A stretch of DNA of 64,000 bases from Erodium maritimum (lineage: Eukaryota; Streptophyta; Magnoliopsida; Geraniales; Geraniaceae), in contig OY997588.1 of NCBI GenBank assembly GCA_963921825.1, forward strand, positions 121,963,329 through 122,027,328, written 5' to 3'. Position 1 is the stretch's first letter. Each line of letters begins with the position of its first letter. Of this stretch, positions 31,905-42,943 are shown piece by piece. Under the pieces are notes generated by a model that saw nothing but the letters and a program-made list of their open reading frames with translations, made no database searches and had not been told where the DNA came from. Both the position numbers and the translations under genes were made by a program.

Positions 31905-32948
31905 GAGACGTTGCAACAATTTAATACGGGAGAAATTGTGTTTAAAATTTAAGATAAGAACATATTTTCTTCCATAAACCAAATAGTATTATTGAGTATA
32001 ATTTTTTGATTTTCCATACATGCGTTAAGAAATAAAATAAATAAAAATCAGTGGCTCGTATGACATTTTGAGAAAGAACTGTACTGTTGGTTCCTAGAAA
32101 AATTGTAAATATATAGAAGTCAAACAAATACTAATTTGGGTAAAGTATTTCTCAAAAAAAATCGGGTAAAGTACGTAAATAAATGAAGGAAGAAGTTTGA
32201 AAAGTACGATGAAGAAGCGAACATGGTGACGTGTCACATTAGAAGGGGAGTGATTAGAGTGAAATTGAAAAGTCAAATGGTGGGTCCCAGAAAAGGTCAA
32301 AAACTCAAGGAAGGAGCTCGAATCGATACACGCGCGTCCTGAAACGGAAATGTGAAACAGTGGAAGTTTCGGATTCTTCGGATAAAGTTGAGTGAAGCCA
32401 CTGACGCAGAATCGTTACCCTCAACCATGCTATACAACCGGGAAAATGGAATAACTATACCCAAATATTCTCTGAATGTTTTCCTTTTTTTTTTAAATGT
32501 GTCCCATTTATAGATTGTTTTTTTTTCTTTTTCATAGAACTCTTTATGTTTTTTATTCTATTGGACATAAGCTGATTATATTCTATTGATGGGATATGAG
32601 GAAAGATATATATATATATATATATATATTAATTATTCGTGAGACTATCACAATGGAATCGATCTAATCCCAATGTAGTAAAACCAAAAATATAAAAAAT
32701 GTTGGTATGGTTCGATCTGAATCGTAGTTCTAAAGGTTTTAATGATATAGTGGGAATAAACCAAATTGGTCTATTCCAAGAGTATTTGCTTTTAAAATTA
32801 ATAAAATAATAAAAGAAAAAAACATATTTTATTAATTACGGTAACAAGGGAACAAGAGTATAACGTCGGCCCGAGAAACAAAAAACCCAAGAACTTAGAA
32901 AAACAACCTCCTACCAGACAAATCCCGAGCAACCGGACTGAAAAAACA
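31905..32948. other. AT-rich intergenic region
   Basis: No gene supported; short ORFs show no conserved motif. Contains a TA dinucleotide microsatellite at about 32605-32630. Confidence 0.55.
32605..32630. repeat. TA dinucleotide microsatellite
   Basis: About 13 uninterrupted AT repeats. Confidence 0.9.
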
Positions 32949-33428
32949 CTAGAGGTTTGAACAGCCATGCATTCGACGCCATTTCGGGCATTCCAATATA
33001 GTCGCCCACCACTCATGCTTGTTGAATGGAATGGCCACATTACGGGCATAAACCCGGTTGGCCTCGAGGAGCACTTCGGCGTCGGTGGCGGTTGGGCCGA
33101 GCTCCACTCGAGCTTGCAAGAACGCTACATCGAATCGTAGCACCTTGAGGTTGTTCTTCTACTAGTGATCTTTGAGCTACTTCTCGATCCGACGGTAAGG
33201 TTCAATCGCCATGGTTTGCCACTCCGAATAAAGATCGCACCAATACTCTCTAGTGTCACTCCCATGTATCATCCATGCCACGATTAAGAGCCCCTCCTCG
33301 ACATCGGTCCACAAAGGTGCCATGGAATCGGTTTGGGAAGGAATTTGGGGGGTTGCCGAATCTGTTTTGCTTGGAGGAAGGAAAATGAGTTGTGGAGGCC
33401 GACTCTGCAAAGATTCTTGTTTAAACAA
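32949..33428 (-). pseudogene. PIF/Harbinger ORF1-like gene, decayed
   Basis: Two minus-strand frames form one degraded gene. The upstream piece (33428 to 33177) has PLWTDVEEGLLIVAWMIHGS followed by YWCDLYSEW. After a stop and a gap the second piece (33143 to 32949) has FLQARVELGPTATDAEVLLE and a C-terminal FNKHEWWATILECPKWRRM, the typical end of the Myb/SANT-like ORF1 domain. The same blocks occur in the plus-strand remnant at 294-551, which therefore belongs to the same subfamily. It differs clearly from the intact ORF1 at 31069-31581. No transposase or TIRs were found around it. Confidence 0.62.
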
Positions 33429-33803
33429 GGGAGGCAGAATCGTAGGGTTTTAAATTTCAAAGACAAAGAATCGGTCAAAATATTATCTTGACAAAATCGG
33501 TTGGAGTTATTATGGAGGCAGAATCGAGACATGTGACCAGGGGTGGAATCGATGAACATTAAATGACAATAAATTAAAAGCCAAACATAAATATATATTC
33601 ATTACACGGTTTGTGATTAGGTTATTTGAGTATAAAAAAAAAACTGACGCGTTCAATACTGGATACGTGTACACGAAAACCTTACATATTCATAGCTTGA
33701 AGCATCTCGAACATAAGAGCCTCGTGGTTGGCCTTCTCCAATGGAGTCTAATCAACTGTGTCGAGCGCAACTACTTCGGTGTACTGGCTGTTGAGCGATA
33801 GCT
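33429..33803. other. Host or old-repeat sequence at the left border of element A
   Basis: No gene supported. It ends with the TSD GGTAC of element A at 33804-33808. The sequence was originally continuous with 54898 onward. Confidence 0.5.
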
Positions 33804-34271
33804 GGTACTGTCATGCCCGAATTCAGTAGGACCAAACCCGGAACGCGAACGGTGAAACAATAAAAACCATTTTCAAACATTTTAATAAACCGCTTAAAAT
33901 CACCACTTTGAGTTAATCAAAATAATATTTTACAATTGAAAATAAGTCCAAAACAAGCGGAGAAAAACCAAAGCGTACGTCGCTAAACTCCCAAAAAACA
34001 CTCAGACTCCCGCTCCCAGCTCTTCAAGCTTCGAGAGATCCCCTAGTCCGCCTCGCGACTAGTACCTGTAGGAAAAGCAGCTAGGGGTGAGCGTTCGCTC
34101 ACCACCACAGATACCAGACTGACTACGGCATACTAGCAGAAATGTCGGAAACACCAACAACCAACAAAACACCGGGGACTACTATCCCCAAACTCAAATG
34201 ACCCGACTGTCACACGAAAACGGTTACTTTCCCCAACCAACTCAACCCTGACTCGTAACGTAGACCCGACA

Positions 34272-35573
34272 TATCAATTCGTATTCCTTTCATTTAGGAT
34301 TAGACCCACGTTCTAGAGAGAAGGTCTCTCCCTTCTCTCTAGAAATTGAAAACCCTAGCCTCAAGCCCGCCGCCCCTCTCTCCGCCTGTTACTACCGGTG
34401 GCCACCATGGCCTCGGCCATGGGAGCCACCGGTGGTGCTCCCCGTCCTTGACCGCTGTCCCCTTCGTTTCCCTTCCTCTCCCTTCTTCTCCTTCCTTCTT
34501 CCCTACTCTTCACCCTCGATTTCATCCCTGACTTCGAAACCCTTGTTTCCTTTTGGGTTGCTTCAGATCTACAGGTGGGAGATCGTTTCCCCATCGGGTC
34601 GGTGGTGTGGAGCGTAGATCTGGGTACCCTGTCTGTTTTCTCTTCCTGGGTCTTGGGTCGTCCAGATCTCGATTTTGACCTGTTTCTCTCCGGTGTGTTC
34701 CCGATGGAGTGTACTCCCGGGCCTTGTCGGGTTTACGGCAAGGGGTTTGGTCTATAAGACCTGGTTCGGGGGATCTGGGTTGAGGTCGTTTTTTGGGCGT
34801 TTCCCAGGTTCTCTGAAAACCTCGCTACTCTCTACAGTCCTTGCTTCGTGTGAGGTGTGTCTCACCTTCTTGGACGTCGTTTTGGTGCTGGCTGGCGACG
34901 GGATCGGGTTCTCCAGATCTGAGATGTGGACTGCGGCGTCCTGGCGTTGGGTCGAGAAGATGGGTTAGGTTCGCTCCTTTCCTGCTCTGCCTCGCCGACC
35001 GGTAAAACTCTTCTCTTTACCCTTAACTTCGATGATTTTCTTTGGTGTTGGCCAGAAGTTATCGTTTGTTTTTGGGGTCGGTTTTGAGTTTTTTGGTCGG
35101 CGTGGGCTTGTGGCCTTTCCTTGGTTTTGTGCTTTTCTATACTTGGTATCGTCTCTGTACTGGTCCGCTTCCCTTCGGGGGTGTAATTTCTTAGTGTTGG
35201 CTAGATGTTACACAAATGGCTTCGGTGGACTGAGTGGAGAAATTGCTTCCCAAGGCTCGGTTTGCAGTTGGAAGGGTGTTGGGGCTTTGTTGTTTTGGGT
35301 TTTTGTTTTTTCTCTGTTTTGTTATTGTTTACTTAATTGATGTATTCTACTTGGGTAAAAGTCCCAGCCCCTGCGTGGGTTCTGTTGTTCTTCGTTTTAG
35401 TTCTGAAGGTAGTGTAGTTTGGGTTTCAGACCCTTGGTTCCCAGTATTTGGGGTTGTAGTTCTGGTTTGAGATGCTACGAAGCATACTCGTGGTTGTATT
35501 GGTGGGCTTCGTCCCATGACCTTGATTTTCGGTTTAAAAACCTGGTTCTAAATAAAATTAGCTGATAAAAAAA
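34272..35573 (+). mobile_element. Non-LTR-type retroposon, 1.3 kb, inside LTR A
   Basis: Flanked by the perfect 15-bp direct repeat AACGTAGACCCGACA at 34257-34271 and 35574-35588. It ends GCTGATAAAAAAAA, the same terminus as the retroposon at 3561-5134. The right LTR A has an empty site at the corresponding position (about 52505-52520), which proves the insertion and its limits. There are two introns' worth of CT-rich sequence but no reverse transcriptase, so it is non-autonomous or 5'-truncated. ORFs inside are short and not recognised. Confidence 0.85.
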
Positions 35574-35987
35574 AACGTAGACCCGACACAGCGGTTACGA
35601 CCTCAACCCAAAACGCAACCAATAACCACGCAACACCCAAGACCACAAAGGATCGCACACAACAATCAAGATCGCAAAGGATCGCACTCCAGCTACTCAG
35701 TGCCGGTTAGGCTTGAGCCTGCCCCACGCAACTTTCCCTGACACTCAATCGGGCCAGGCGGTCGACCTGTTTGCGATATATACATCAATACTTTTCCGAT
35801 AGCTAGTCGGAAGGGGAGCCGCCCTTCATCGCCGAAGAAATGCACAACTTTACCGATGGTTAGTCGGAAGGCTAGCCAACCTCCACGCGCGCGACCACAT
35901 GACCCCTTTTCTGTCTGGCGGGCCCCAACCTCCATGAAATCACAGTCATCACCCAAGGTTCAACAAATAGTGACAACACAGGTTTAA

Positions 35988-36350
35988 CACCCCACAGGCA
36001 CACATGGCCACCCACGACACACGAAACAGTATCACACGGGTTCAACACCCCAAAGGCACACCTGACCACCCACGACACACAAATAGTAAAATACGGGTTC
36101 AACACCCCAAAGGCACACATGACCACCCACGTCACACAAACAGTAAAACACGGGTCCAACACCCCAAAGGCACACCTGACCACCCACGACACACAAACAG
36201 TAAAATACGGGTTCAACACCCCAAAGGCACACCTGACCACCCACGACACACAAACAATAAAAATACGGGTCCAACACCCCAAAGGCACACCTGACCACCC
36301 ACGACACACAAATAGTAAAATACGGGTTCAACTCCCCACAGGCACTCATG
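35988..36350. repeat. 57-bp minisatellite in left LTR A, about six to seven units
   Basis: Units of 57-58 bp starting ACACCTGACCACCCACGACA, with CGGGTTCAACACCCCAAAGG. The right LTR has about one unit fewer. Overlapping long ORFs on both strands here are artefacts of the repeat. Confidence 0.88.
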
Positions 36351-38023
36351 GCCGCCCACAAACACAAACAATTCAATCAACCTCCGGGCACGACCAAATG
36401 CCACGAGTATTTCTATTGTTCGATATGTTCACTTATCCTACGACACTACTAAGTGTCACATGTATTTCTATTGTTCGATACGTTCACGTATCATACGACA
36501 CCACTAAGTATCGCCTGCATTTCTAGTGTTCGATAAACTTACTTATCCTACGACACCACTAGGTGTCACATGCAATTCTACTGTTAACTTTCCCTAGTCA
36601 AGGACGAGATCCGACTACTTTTCCCTACCTCGTAACGCTTTCCAAATATCCACGCTCAAGCTCCGGCGTGCTCGCAGTCACCCGCATAGCCTCCTCTTTC
36701 CGCGGTCGGCGGCACGATCTAACAAGATCACAAATTAAAACACTTTTTAAGTTCGCAGGCAAAGCTGGATTTTAATGAATTTGACGCCCAAACGCGACCC
36801 CGATAAAGCCGATCACTCCCAAACTTCCTAATTACTCGACATTGTCAACAAAGGGCCCGGAAAAGCCCGATTCGCCCGGCTCGGCGAATCTGCCCGGGAT
36901 CGGAAAACGCCCTTCCGGGGCTCTGAAAATTCCCGTTTTCGTTTCTACGATCCTAAAATAATTCAAGTGTTCCAACGCAATCGACGGAATCAATTTCCGA
37001 CTTCCGAGCGATTTAATTCGCGTTTAAAGTTTCTAAACCCGAAATTTCCAAATTCCACAATTTAATCCCATAATTCGTTCCGGGTGTGAATTATCGACTC
37101 GGGGATTGTCCAAGACCACCCGAACACGAAAAAACCCGAGGCCCGGCCAAGTGGGCCCCACACGGCCTCAATGGAAAACGTTCCTTTTCGCCCCAAAACG
37201 TTCCTAACGAACTCCAAACCTCAACCATTCATCTTTAAACAAATCTTAAACAAAACCCAACCTTAATCAAACCGTTTAAACTCAAACCCTAAAATTCAAA
37301 CGTACCAAATCGAGAAAAGAACGGGTTCTCACCGTAGGGAATGACGAGGGGAGTTCGAATCCGCAATCGTTGAGTCGATCGGTCGGTCGGATCTTCGGGA
37401 AATCACCAAAAACCCCAACTTCTCTTCTTCCCTTTCTCTCTCTCTATTTCTCTTTTTTTTTCCTATTTGGCCGAGACCTTCTCTGCCAACCTCTTTTATT
37501 TGTTCAAAAATACCAACCATACCTCTTAATTACAAACTACCCCTCACTTCTTTTTCTATATTATAAAACTATCAACCACCAAAAATGTGACAAGTGTCAA
37601 ATGGGTCCCACACTTTAGAAGAATATCTTGGTAGATATTTTTCAGTCCGATTCGCGAAATTCTGGCGTCTCGGGCTCCGAACGGGCCCATTTTCCAAGAA
37701 ATTATAAAATTTCACGGGCTACAAGGAAACGGTTCAACTAAGACCGTTGTAACGACGGATAAGCTTTTTGGATCCAAAACAGGCCTCGAACGGACCAAAA
37801 CGTCGCTCGGTTGACTTTTCCGGTAAAAAGTCAACATTTCCCAAATTGGTCAAAAAGTTGCCCTGAGTCCCCCAGAACTCACTTTGGTCGATATCGGGGT
37901 CAACTTAAGTCTGATATGACCCTCGGGGTCAAATTTAGGTTCATTTAGGTGTTTGTCCCAAAATTGTAAATTTTCCTGTTTTTCTGCCTATTTGACCGGC
38001 GTTGACCGGGAGCGGTTCTTACA

Positions 38024-38219
38024 TGTACTACATCAGCTTCGCATTTGTTCGCTCGAACCGACCATGGCGGCATTGTTCTTTCTCTACCCTATACAGTATT
38101 GGTGGGGGACCAACGTCAACCTGAGAAACACCACTCTCGTTGTCGGATGCCATAACTTTGGTTGAACACTAGTACTTTTGGGGAATGTAGTTGAATGTGC
38201 CATTCAAGAATGGTATTAT
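38024..38219. repeat. Second copy of the right flank of element A
   Basis: 196 bp nearly identical to 54893-55088, with about ten differences. It is unique (non-LTR) flanking sequence and has no reason to be here unless the locus was duplicated. Confidence 0.9.
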
Positions 38220-38489
38220 TGTAAGAATCGCCCCCGGTTGATCCCGGTCGAACCGGTGAATTTTGGCGAAAGTTGACTTTTTGTCGGAAAAGTCAACCGA
38301 TGACTCCCAAATTGGTCAAAAAGTTGCCTTGAGTCTCCTAGAACTCACTTTGGTCGATATCGGGGTCAACTTAAGTCTGATATGACCCTCGGGGTCAAAT
38401 TTAGGTTCATTTAGGTGTCTGTCCCAAAATTTTAAATTTTCCTGTTTTTCTGCCTATTTGACCGGCGTTGACCGGGAGCGGTTCTTACA
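38220..38489. mobile_element. Chimeric LTR: start of LTR B joined to end of LTR A
   Basis: 38220 to about 38305 matches the first 86 bp of LTR B (TGTAAGAATCGCCCCCGG onward). From about 38306 to 38489 it matches the last 184 bp of LTR A (CCCAAATTGGTCAAAAAG to GGTTCTTACA). The switch lies just past a palindrome, GTTGACTTTT-x-CGG-AAAAGTCAAC, that both LTRs carry at about this point. The A part directly adjoins the polypurine tract of element A. Confidence 0.85.
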
Positions 38490-38506
38490 ATCTACCCCCC
38501 TTAAAG
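38490..38506 (-). promoter_or_regulatory. Polypurine tract of element A
   Basis: On the minus strand the sequence just before the LTR is CTTTAAGGGGGGTAGAT, the plus-strand primer site. Element B has the same tract at 59075-59091. Confidence 0.75.
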
Positions 38507-38540
38507 GAATTTCGTCCGCGAAATTTAAAACAGACGTACC

Positions 38541-39662
38541 TCAGGAGTCGAACAGGTCGGGGTACTTCGCGCGAACCTCGTCGTCGCGCTCCCAAGTCGA
38601 CTCAGCCCCGTGGTGTGGCCACTGCACCCGTACTAGGCGAATAACCTTGCCACACAGGACCTGCTCTCGTGTGTCCATGATTCGAACCGGCTGCTCCTCA
38701 TAAGAGACATCGTCGGCCACTTCGATATCTGCCCACTCAATGACGTGGGAGGGGTCCGCATTGTACTTCCGCAACTGGGACACGTGGAAGACGTTATGAA
38801 TACTCCCAAGTTGCGGTGGTAATGCCAGACGATATGCCACTGCTCCCACTCTGCTCAAGATCTCGAAAGGGCCGATGTACCGCGGGGCTAACTTGCCTCC
38901 GCTGCGGCTGAACCGTACCAGTCCCTTCCTCGGGCTCGCCTTCAGGAACACGTGGTCACCGACTCCGAACTCAAGAGGTCGGCGCCGTCTATCGGCGTAG
39001 CTCTTCTGCTGACTCTGTGCGGTCTTCAACCGCTCGCATATCAGCGCGACCTTTTCTATCGTCTCTCGAACAAGCTCTGGCCCTAGTAGACTCCTGCCCC
39101 CCACCTCTTCCCAGCATATTGGTGATCGACACGGTCTACCATACAACGCTTCAAACGGTGCCATCCCAATACTGGCCTTGAAGCTGTTGTTGTAGGCGAA
39201 CTCGACTAACGGTAGGTGGGTTTCCCACGACCCCTTAAAGTCTAGCACACATGCCCGCAGCATGTCCTCCAAAATCTGAATCGTGCGTTCGGACTGGCCG
39301 TCTGTCTGGGGGTGGTGTGCTGTACTGAGCAAAACCTCGGCCCCCAACGCGGTCTGCAGACTCGGCCAAAATCTGGACGTGAAATGAGGATCCCTGTCAG
39401 ACATTATCGACACAGGGACTCCATGGAGACGCACTATCTCCTGAATGTACAGGCGGCTCAACTTGTCGACCAGATCAGTCATCCTCATGGCCAGGAAATG
39501 GGCCGACTTGGTCAACCGATCGAATACCACCCATACCGCATCATGTCCCCTTAGCGATCTCGGCAACCCACTCACGAAGTCCATCGTGACGTGCTCCCAC
39601 TTCCACTGAGCAATCGACAGTGGCTGTAATAATCCGGCGGGACGCTGATGTTCGGCCTTCAC
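38541..39662 (-). pseudogene. Element A integrase and chromodomain (Ty3/gypsy pol, C-terminal part)
   Basis: A 373-codon frame with the integrase core: first Asp in HVTMDFVSGLP, second Asp in SDRDPHFTSRFW, Glu in GQSERTIQILEDML. After a GPFEILSRVGAVAYRL linker the C terminus holds a chromodomain-like stretch, VRIMDTREQVLCGKVIRLVR then ESTWERDDEVRAKYPDLF. This places the element in the Tekay/Del group of chromoviruses. The start is not a real start: it follows an in-frame TAG (39663-39665) at a position where relatives have Gln, and pol continues upstream. Function was DNA insertion, with targeting to heterochromatin. Confidence 0.88.
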
Positions 39663-40345
39663 CTACTGACAGGTGAGACATCTCGATACAAATTCCGCGA
39701 CCTCTCTCCGCATCCCGCTCCACCAGCTGTGCCGCCTGATGTCGCGGTACATCTTGGTCCTACCCGGGTGCACTGTAAGACGCGAATGATGTGACTCTCG
39801 CAACACGTCGTCTCTACAGTTGCCCGGCACAAATAACCCTCCTCGATATCGTAACCCCCAATTAGCACTGAGTTCCCAGCCTTCCGCATCGACACCGCTG
39901 ACGACCCTCCCTCGGAATTCTGACGTCTCGACGTCCTCCGACTGCGCCTCCAACACTCGGGCAAGTAGTGAGGGTTGAGCCACCAATGAGCACATGGCCA
40001 CGCCACCAGTTCAAGCCCAAACGTGCCCAGTTCCCCTATCATGTCCCACTCTCGGACTGATATGCTAGCAAGACTCGGAACCGACTTCCTACTCAGGGCG
40101 TCGGTAACCACGTTCGCCTTACCCGGATGGTAGTGTAGCTTAAAGTCGTACTCCTCAAGTAGCTCCATCCATCGCCGCTGGCGCATGTTCAGGTCTCGTG
40201 GGGAAAAGATGTACTTGAGGCTCTTGTGATCCGAGAATACCTGAAATCGCTCGCCATACATATAATACATCCAGTCTTTTAACGCGAACACAACTGCCGC
40301 TAATTCCAAGTCATGGGTAGGATAGTTGCGCTCGTGTGTCTTCAA
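39663..40345 (-). pseudogene. Element A RNase H and integrase zinc-binding region, frameshifted
   Basis: The RNase H part has [16 protein letters not shown] and [11 protein letters not shown], then a linker ending [10 protein letters not shown] frameshift near 39950-40000 separates it from the HHCC zinc-binding integrase N-domain, [20 protein letters not shown] to CLTCQ. The frame ends in TAG at 39663, and the upstream border is TAG at 40346-40348. Both look like Gln codons lost by C-to-T change. Confidence 0.82.
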
Positions 40346-40834
40346 CTACCTGGAGCCATAAGCAACCACTCTACCCAACTGCATCAGTACACAGCCCAGT
40401 CCTTCCCCGGACGCGTCACAGTAGACCTCATACCCGACCCCTCGCTCTAGCACTATCAATATTGGAGCGGTAGTCAGACGAGTCTTCAACTCCGTGAACG
40501 CACGTTCACAATCCTCTATGCACACAAACCCGACTCCCTTGCGCGTCAACAGAGTCATAGGCGCGGCTAGTCGCGCAAAGTCCTGGACAAACCACCGATA
40601 ATATCCTGCCAACCCCAAAAAGTTGTGGATCTCGAAGACACTCGTGGGTCGTGCCCACTTCGAAACCGCGTCGATCTTCGATGGATCGACCAGTATACCG
40701 TCACGGGATACGATGTGACCGAGGAATTTAACCTCAACGAGCCAAAACTCGCACTTCTCCAGGTTGGCATATAGCTGATGTGTGCGCAGTAGGGTCGAAA
40801 CAGCTCTAAGATGCTCCTCATATGCCACCTCGTT
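40346..40834 (-). pseudogene. Element A reverse transcriptase thumb and RNase H start
   Basis: Contains [35 protein letters not shown] and [16 protein letters not shown], the usual order after the RT palm. Bounded by in-frame TAG codons at both ends (40835-40837 and 40346-40348). Confidence 0.82.
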
Positions 40835-41237
40835 CTACGAGTAGATCAAGATGTCGTCTACAAACACCACCACAAATTGATCTAAGAACGGCCGGAATAT
40901 ACTGTTCATCAGATCCATGAATGCTGCAGGTGCGTTCGTCAGTCCAAATGGCATCACCAAGAACTCGTAATGCCCATAGCGTGTCCGGAATGTAGTCTTT
41001 GCGACGTCCCCCTCTCGGACTCGCAACTGGTAATATCCGGATCGCAAATCGATCTTCGAGAAGCATGTCGACCCTCTCAACTGGTCGAATAAGTCGTCAA
41101 TTCTCGGCATCGGGTATCGGTTCTTCACCGTAACCCGGTTCAGCTTCCGGTAGTCTATACACATCCGAAGCTCTCCACTCTTCTTCTTCACGAAGAGTGC
41201 TGGTGCTCCCCACGACGATGTGCTCGGACGGATAAAC
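40835..41237 (-). pseudogene. Element A reverse transcriptase palm, cut by copia insertion
   Basis: Contains [46 protein letters not shown] and the catalytic FVDD of [11 protein letters not shown]. The upstream border is the copia insertion at 41238; the missing N-terminal part resumes at 49698. TAG at 40835-40837 ends the frame. Confidence 0.88.
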
Positions 41238-42925
41238 TATTAGTCTTAGTGGCCGTAGTTCAATCCTAAATGTCCAAATGTATATATCATCGTTAGCAAT
41301 AAAATTAAAGCGGCTTTATATTACTTATGTGTTGGAGTAATATATCGATGTGTGCTCTGATCTATGCCCACCATGCGAATAGAACCATAGATCGAGATAG
41401 ATCACACTCGATGGGTCCCTAGTCAACAAAGCTCCACTAGAAGCGACTAGTATGAAAGATGACTCTTTATGGCTTACGTTCTGTTAGTCATTGGAATGGG
41501 ATTCCGGAGTCTGATCATAGATATCATGTGGGACATGATATTGGACGACCCGCCCTGAATATGTGCCATAGATTAAGTCATGAACATATTCAGTGTTGTA
41601 GCTTGTCATGTATCCTTAGACCAAGGAGTCTTTGTGATCGCTATGTAGTCAACAACTGAGTTTGACCTGAGCCTAACGTTGTCCGTAACAGGGCTTCCAT
41701 AACGGCCAGGATTGGCTTGGGGACGGGCTACATGAGTGACACGAAAGACGGCTAAGGGATTTATCCCTCATACTAAGGTATGGGAAAGATATCGGTTCTC
41801 GGCCACTTGATCGAGAGTGACTGGAAGAATAGCATGGCCATGCACATGATACTGGGTATCATATCTTCAGTCATCTCACATATCAAGGAACGGTGATTGA
41901 GAATAATAAGGATGACGGCTCTATGCCTTATCTCAATCAGGATATCGGAGATAAAAGGATAATGACAGGGACGACGGAAAGGTTAGAATCGACAGGGTCG
42001 ATTCGTTATGTAGTGTCAGGCAATACTAAAGTCTCGTTAGTTGACACTTAAATAGGATCAAGTAAAATGGGATTTTACGTTGATCTATTGACATGCATAA
42101 ACCTAAGGGTCACACCGGAGGATGAAACTCATTGACACATTTATGGAGAATGGCCAAAAGGGAGTTGTCTCGGGACATGACCAAAACTGGGTTTTGGGTC
42201 ATGTGCCCGTAAGTGAATAGGACTTTACTGATCGAGACAAGGCTTGGAGTCTTGGGATTGATCGCGTCGGATAATGTTGGACATTTCCGGTATGGAAGGC
42301 TTGGAGGCGATGAGCGAATCACGGGACCTCGTTGGAAATGGCCACGGGCCATGTTCCAAGAGGCCCATGAAAGGCCCATGCAACCAAGGCCCATGGAACT
42401 AATTAATCAAGTCTTGATTAATTAGTACTAAGCAAGCAAGACAAGGATTAAGGTGTTGGTGATTCACCACCTAACCCAATCTTGTCTTGCCATACTTTGT
42501 CCTATTTACACCTTACTTGACACCATACTTGTCCTATGCCTTTAGTTGGACAAGTATGGGTTTTGTTATGTTTAAGTCATCTTTTTTCAACATAACAAAC
42601 ACAAGACAAGAATAGGAAACACAACTTCTCTCCCTCTTCCATGGCCATTTCGGGTTTGGCAAGCTCCCACCTCCATGTTTGTGTTCTTGAGTCCTCAAAG
42701 AGAAGAACTACGTGGCTTTGATTCCCATGTGGATACGTAGGCGTCTTGGAGACTCAAGCCAATCATTCGTTAACCGGTGTTCTTGTTTTGGTAAGAACTA
42801 GTGCTGAATTTTTCTCTTGTTAATCCATTCTTTGTTAGTTGTTTCATGGTTTTAATTGTCTCTTGGTTTTCATTGATTTTCCGCTGCGAGTTGGTTCATC
42901 TCCAACCCTACCTCGAGACCCAACA
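41238..42925 (+). repeat. Copia 5' LTR, 1688 bp
   Basis: Begins TATTAGTC (the other LTR has TGTTAGTC, so the terminal G is mutated) and ends GAGACCCAACA. Differences from the 3' LTR include single bases near 41462, 41939, 41957, 42004, 42046, 42549 and 42884. Short frames inside both LTRs are shared only because the LTRs are copies. Confidence 0.92.
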
Positions 42926-42943
42926 GTGGTATCAGAGCCGTGC
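42926..42943 (+). other. Copia primer-binding site (initiator Met tRNA)
   Basis: GTGGTATCAGAGCCGTGC directly follows the LTR. TGGTATCAGAGC is complementary to the 3' end of initiator tRNA-Met, the usual primer. Confidence 0.88.

Larger units (their letters stand above)
33809..38023 (-). mobile_element. LTR of gypsy element A (left copy), holding a retroposon
   Basis: Starts TGTCATGCCCG and ends GGGAGCGGTTCTTACA. Without the 1.3-kb retroposon insertion it is about 2.9 kb. That is close to the right LTR A (52057-54892), to which it aligns throughout with scattered differences and about one extra 57-bp minisatellite unit. It is flanked by GGTAC (33804-33808) and TGTAC (38024-38028). The second is one change from GGTAC and equals the flank of the right LTR, so this copy behaves as a solo LTR. 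Confidence 0.85.

Noticed and set aside
35872-36526. Overlapping ORFs of 96-145 codons on both strands, and their copies at 52828-53383
   Set aside because: 57-bp is a multiple of three, so the minisatellite keeps several frames open on both strands. Cys/Val/Gly-rich repeats with no family resemblance.
41459-42425. ORFs present twice (41459/48231, 42110/48882, 42213/48985)
   Set aside because: They repeat because they are in the two copia LTRs; LTRs are non-coding.
42926-42943. tRNA-like sequence TGGTATCAGAGC
   Set aside because: It is the primer-binding site of a retrotransposon, with no cloverleaf around it.
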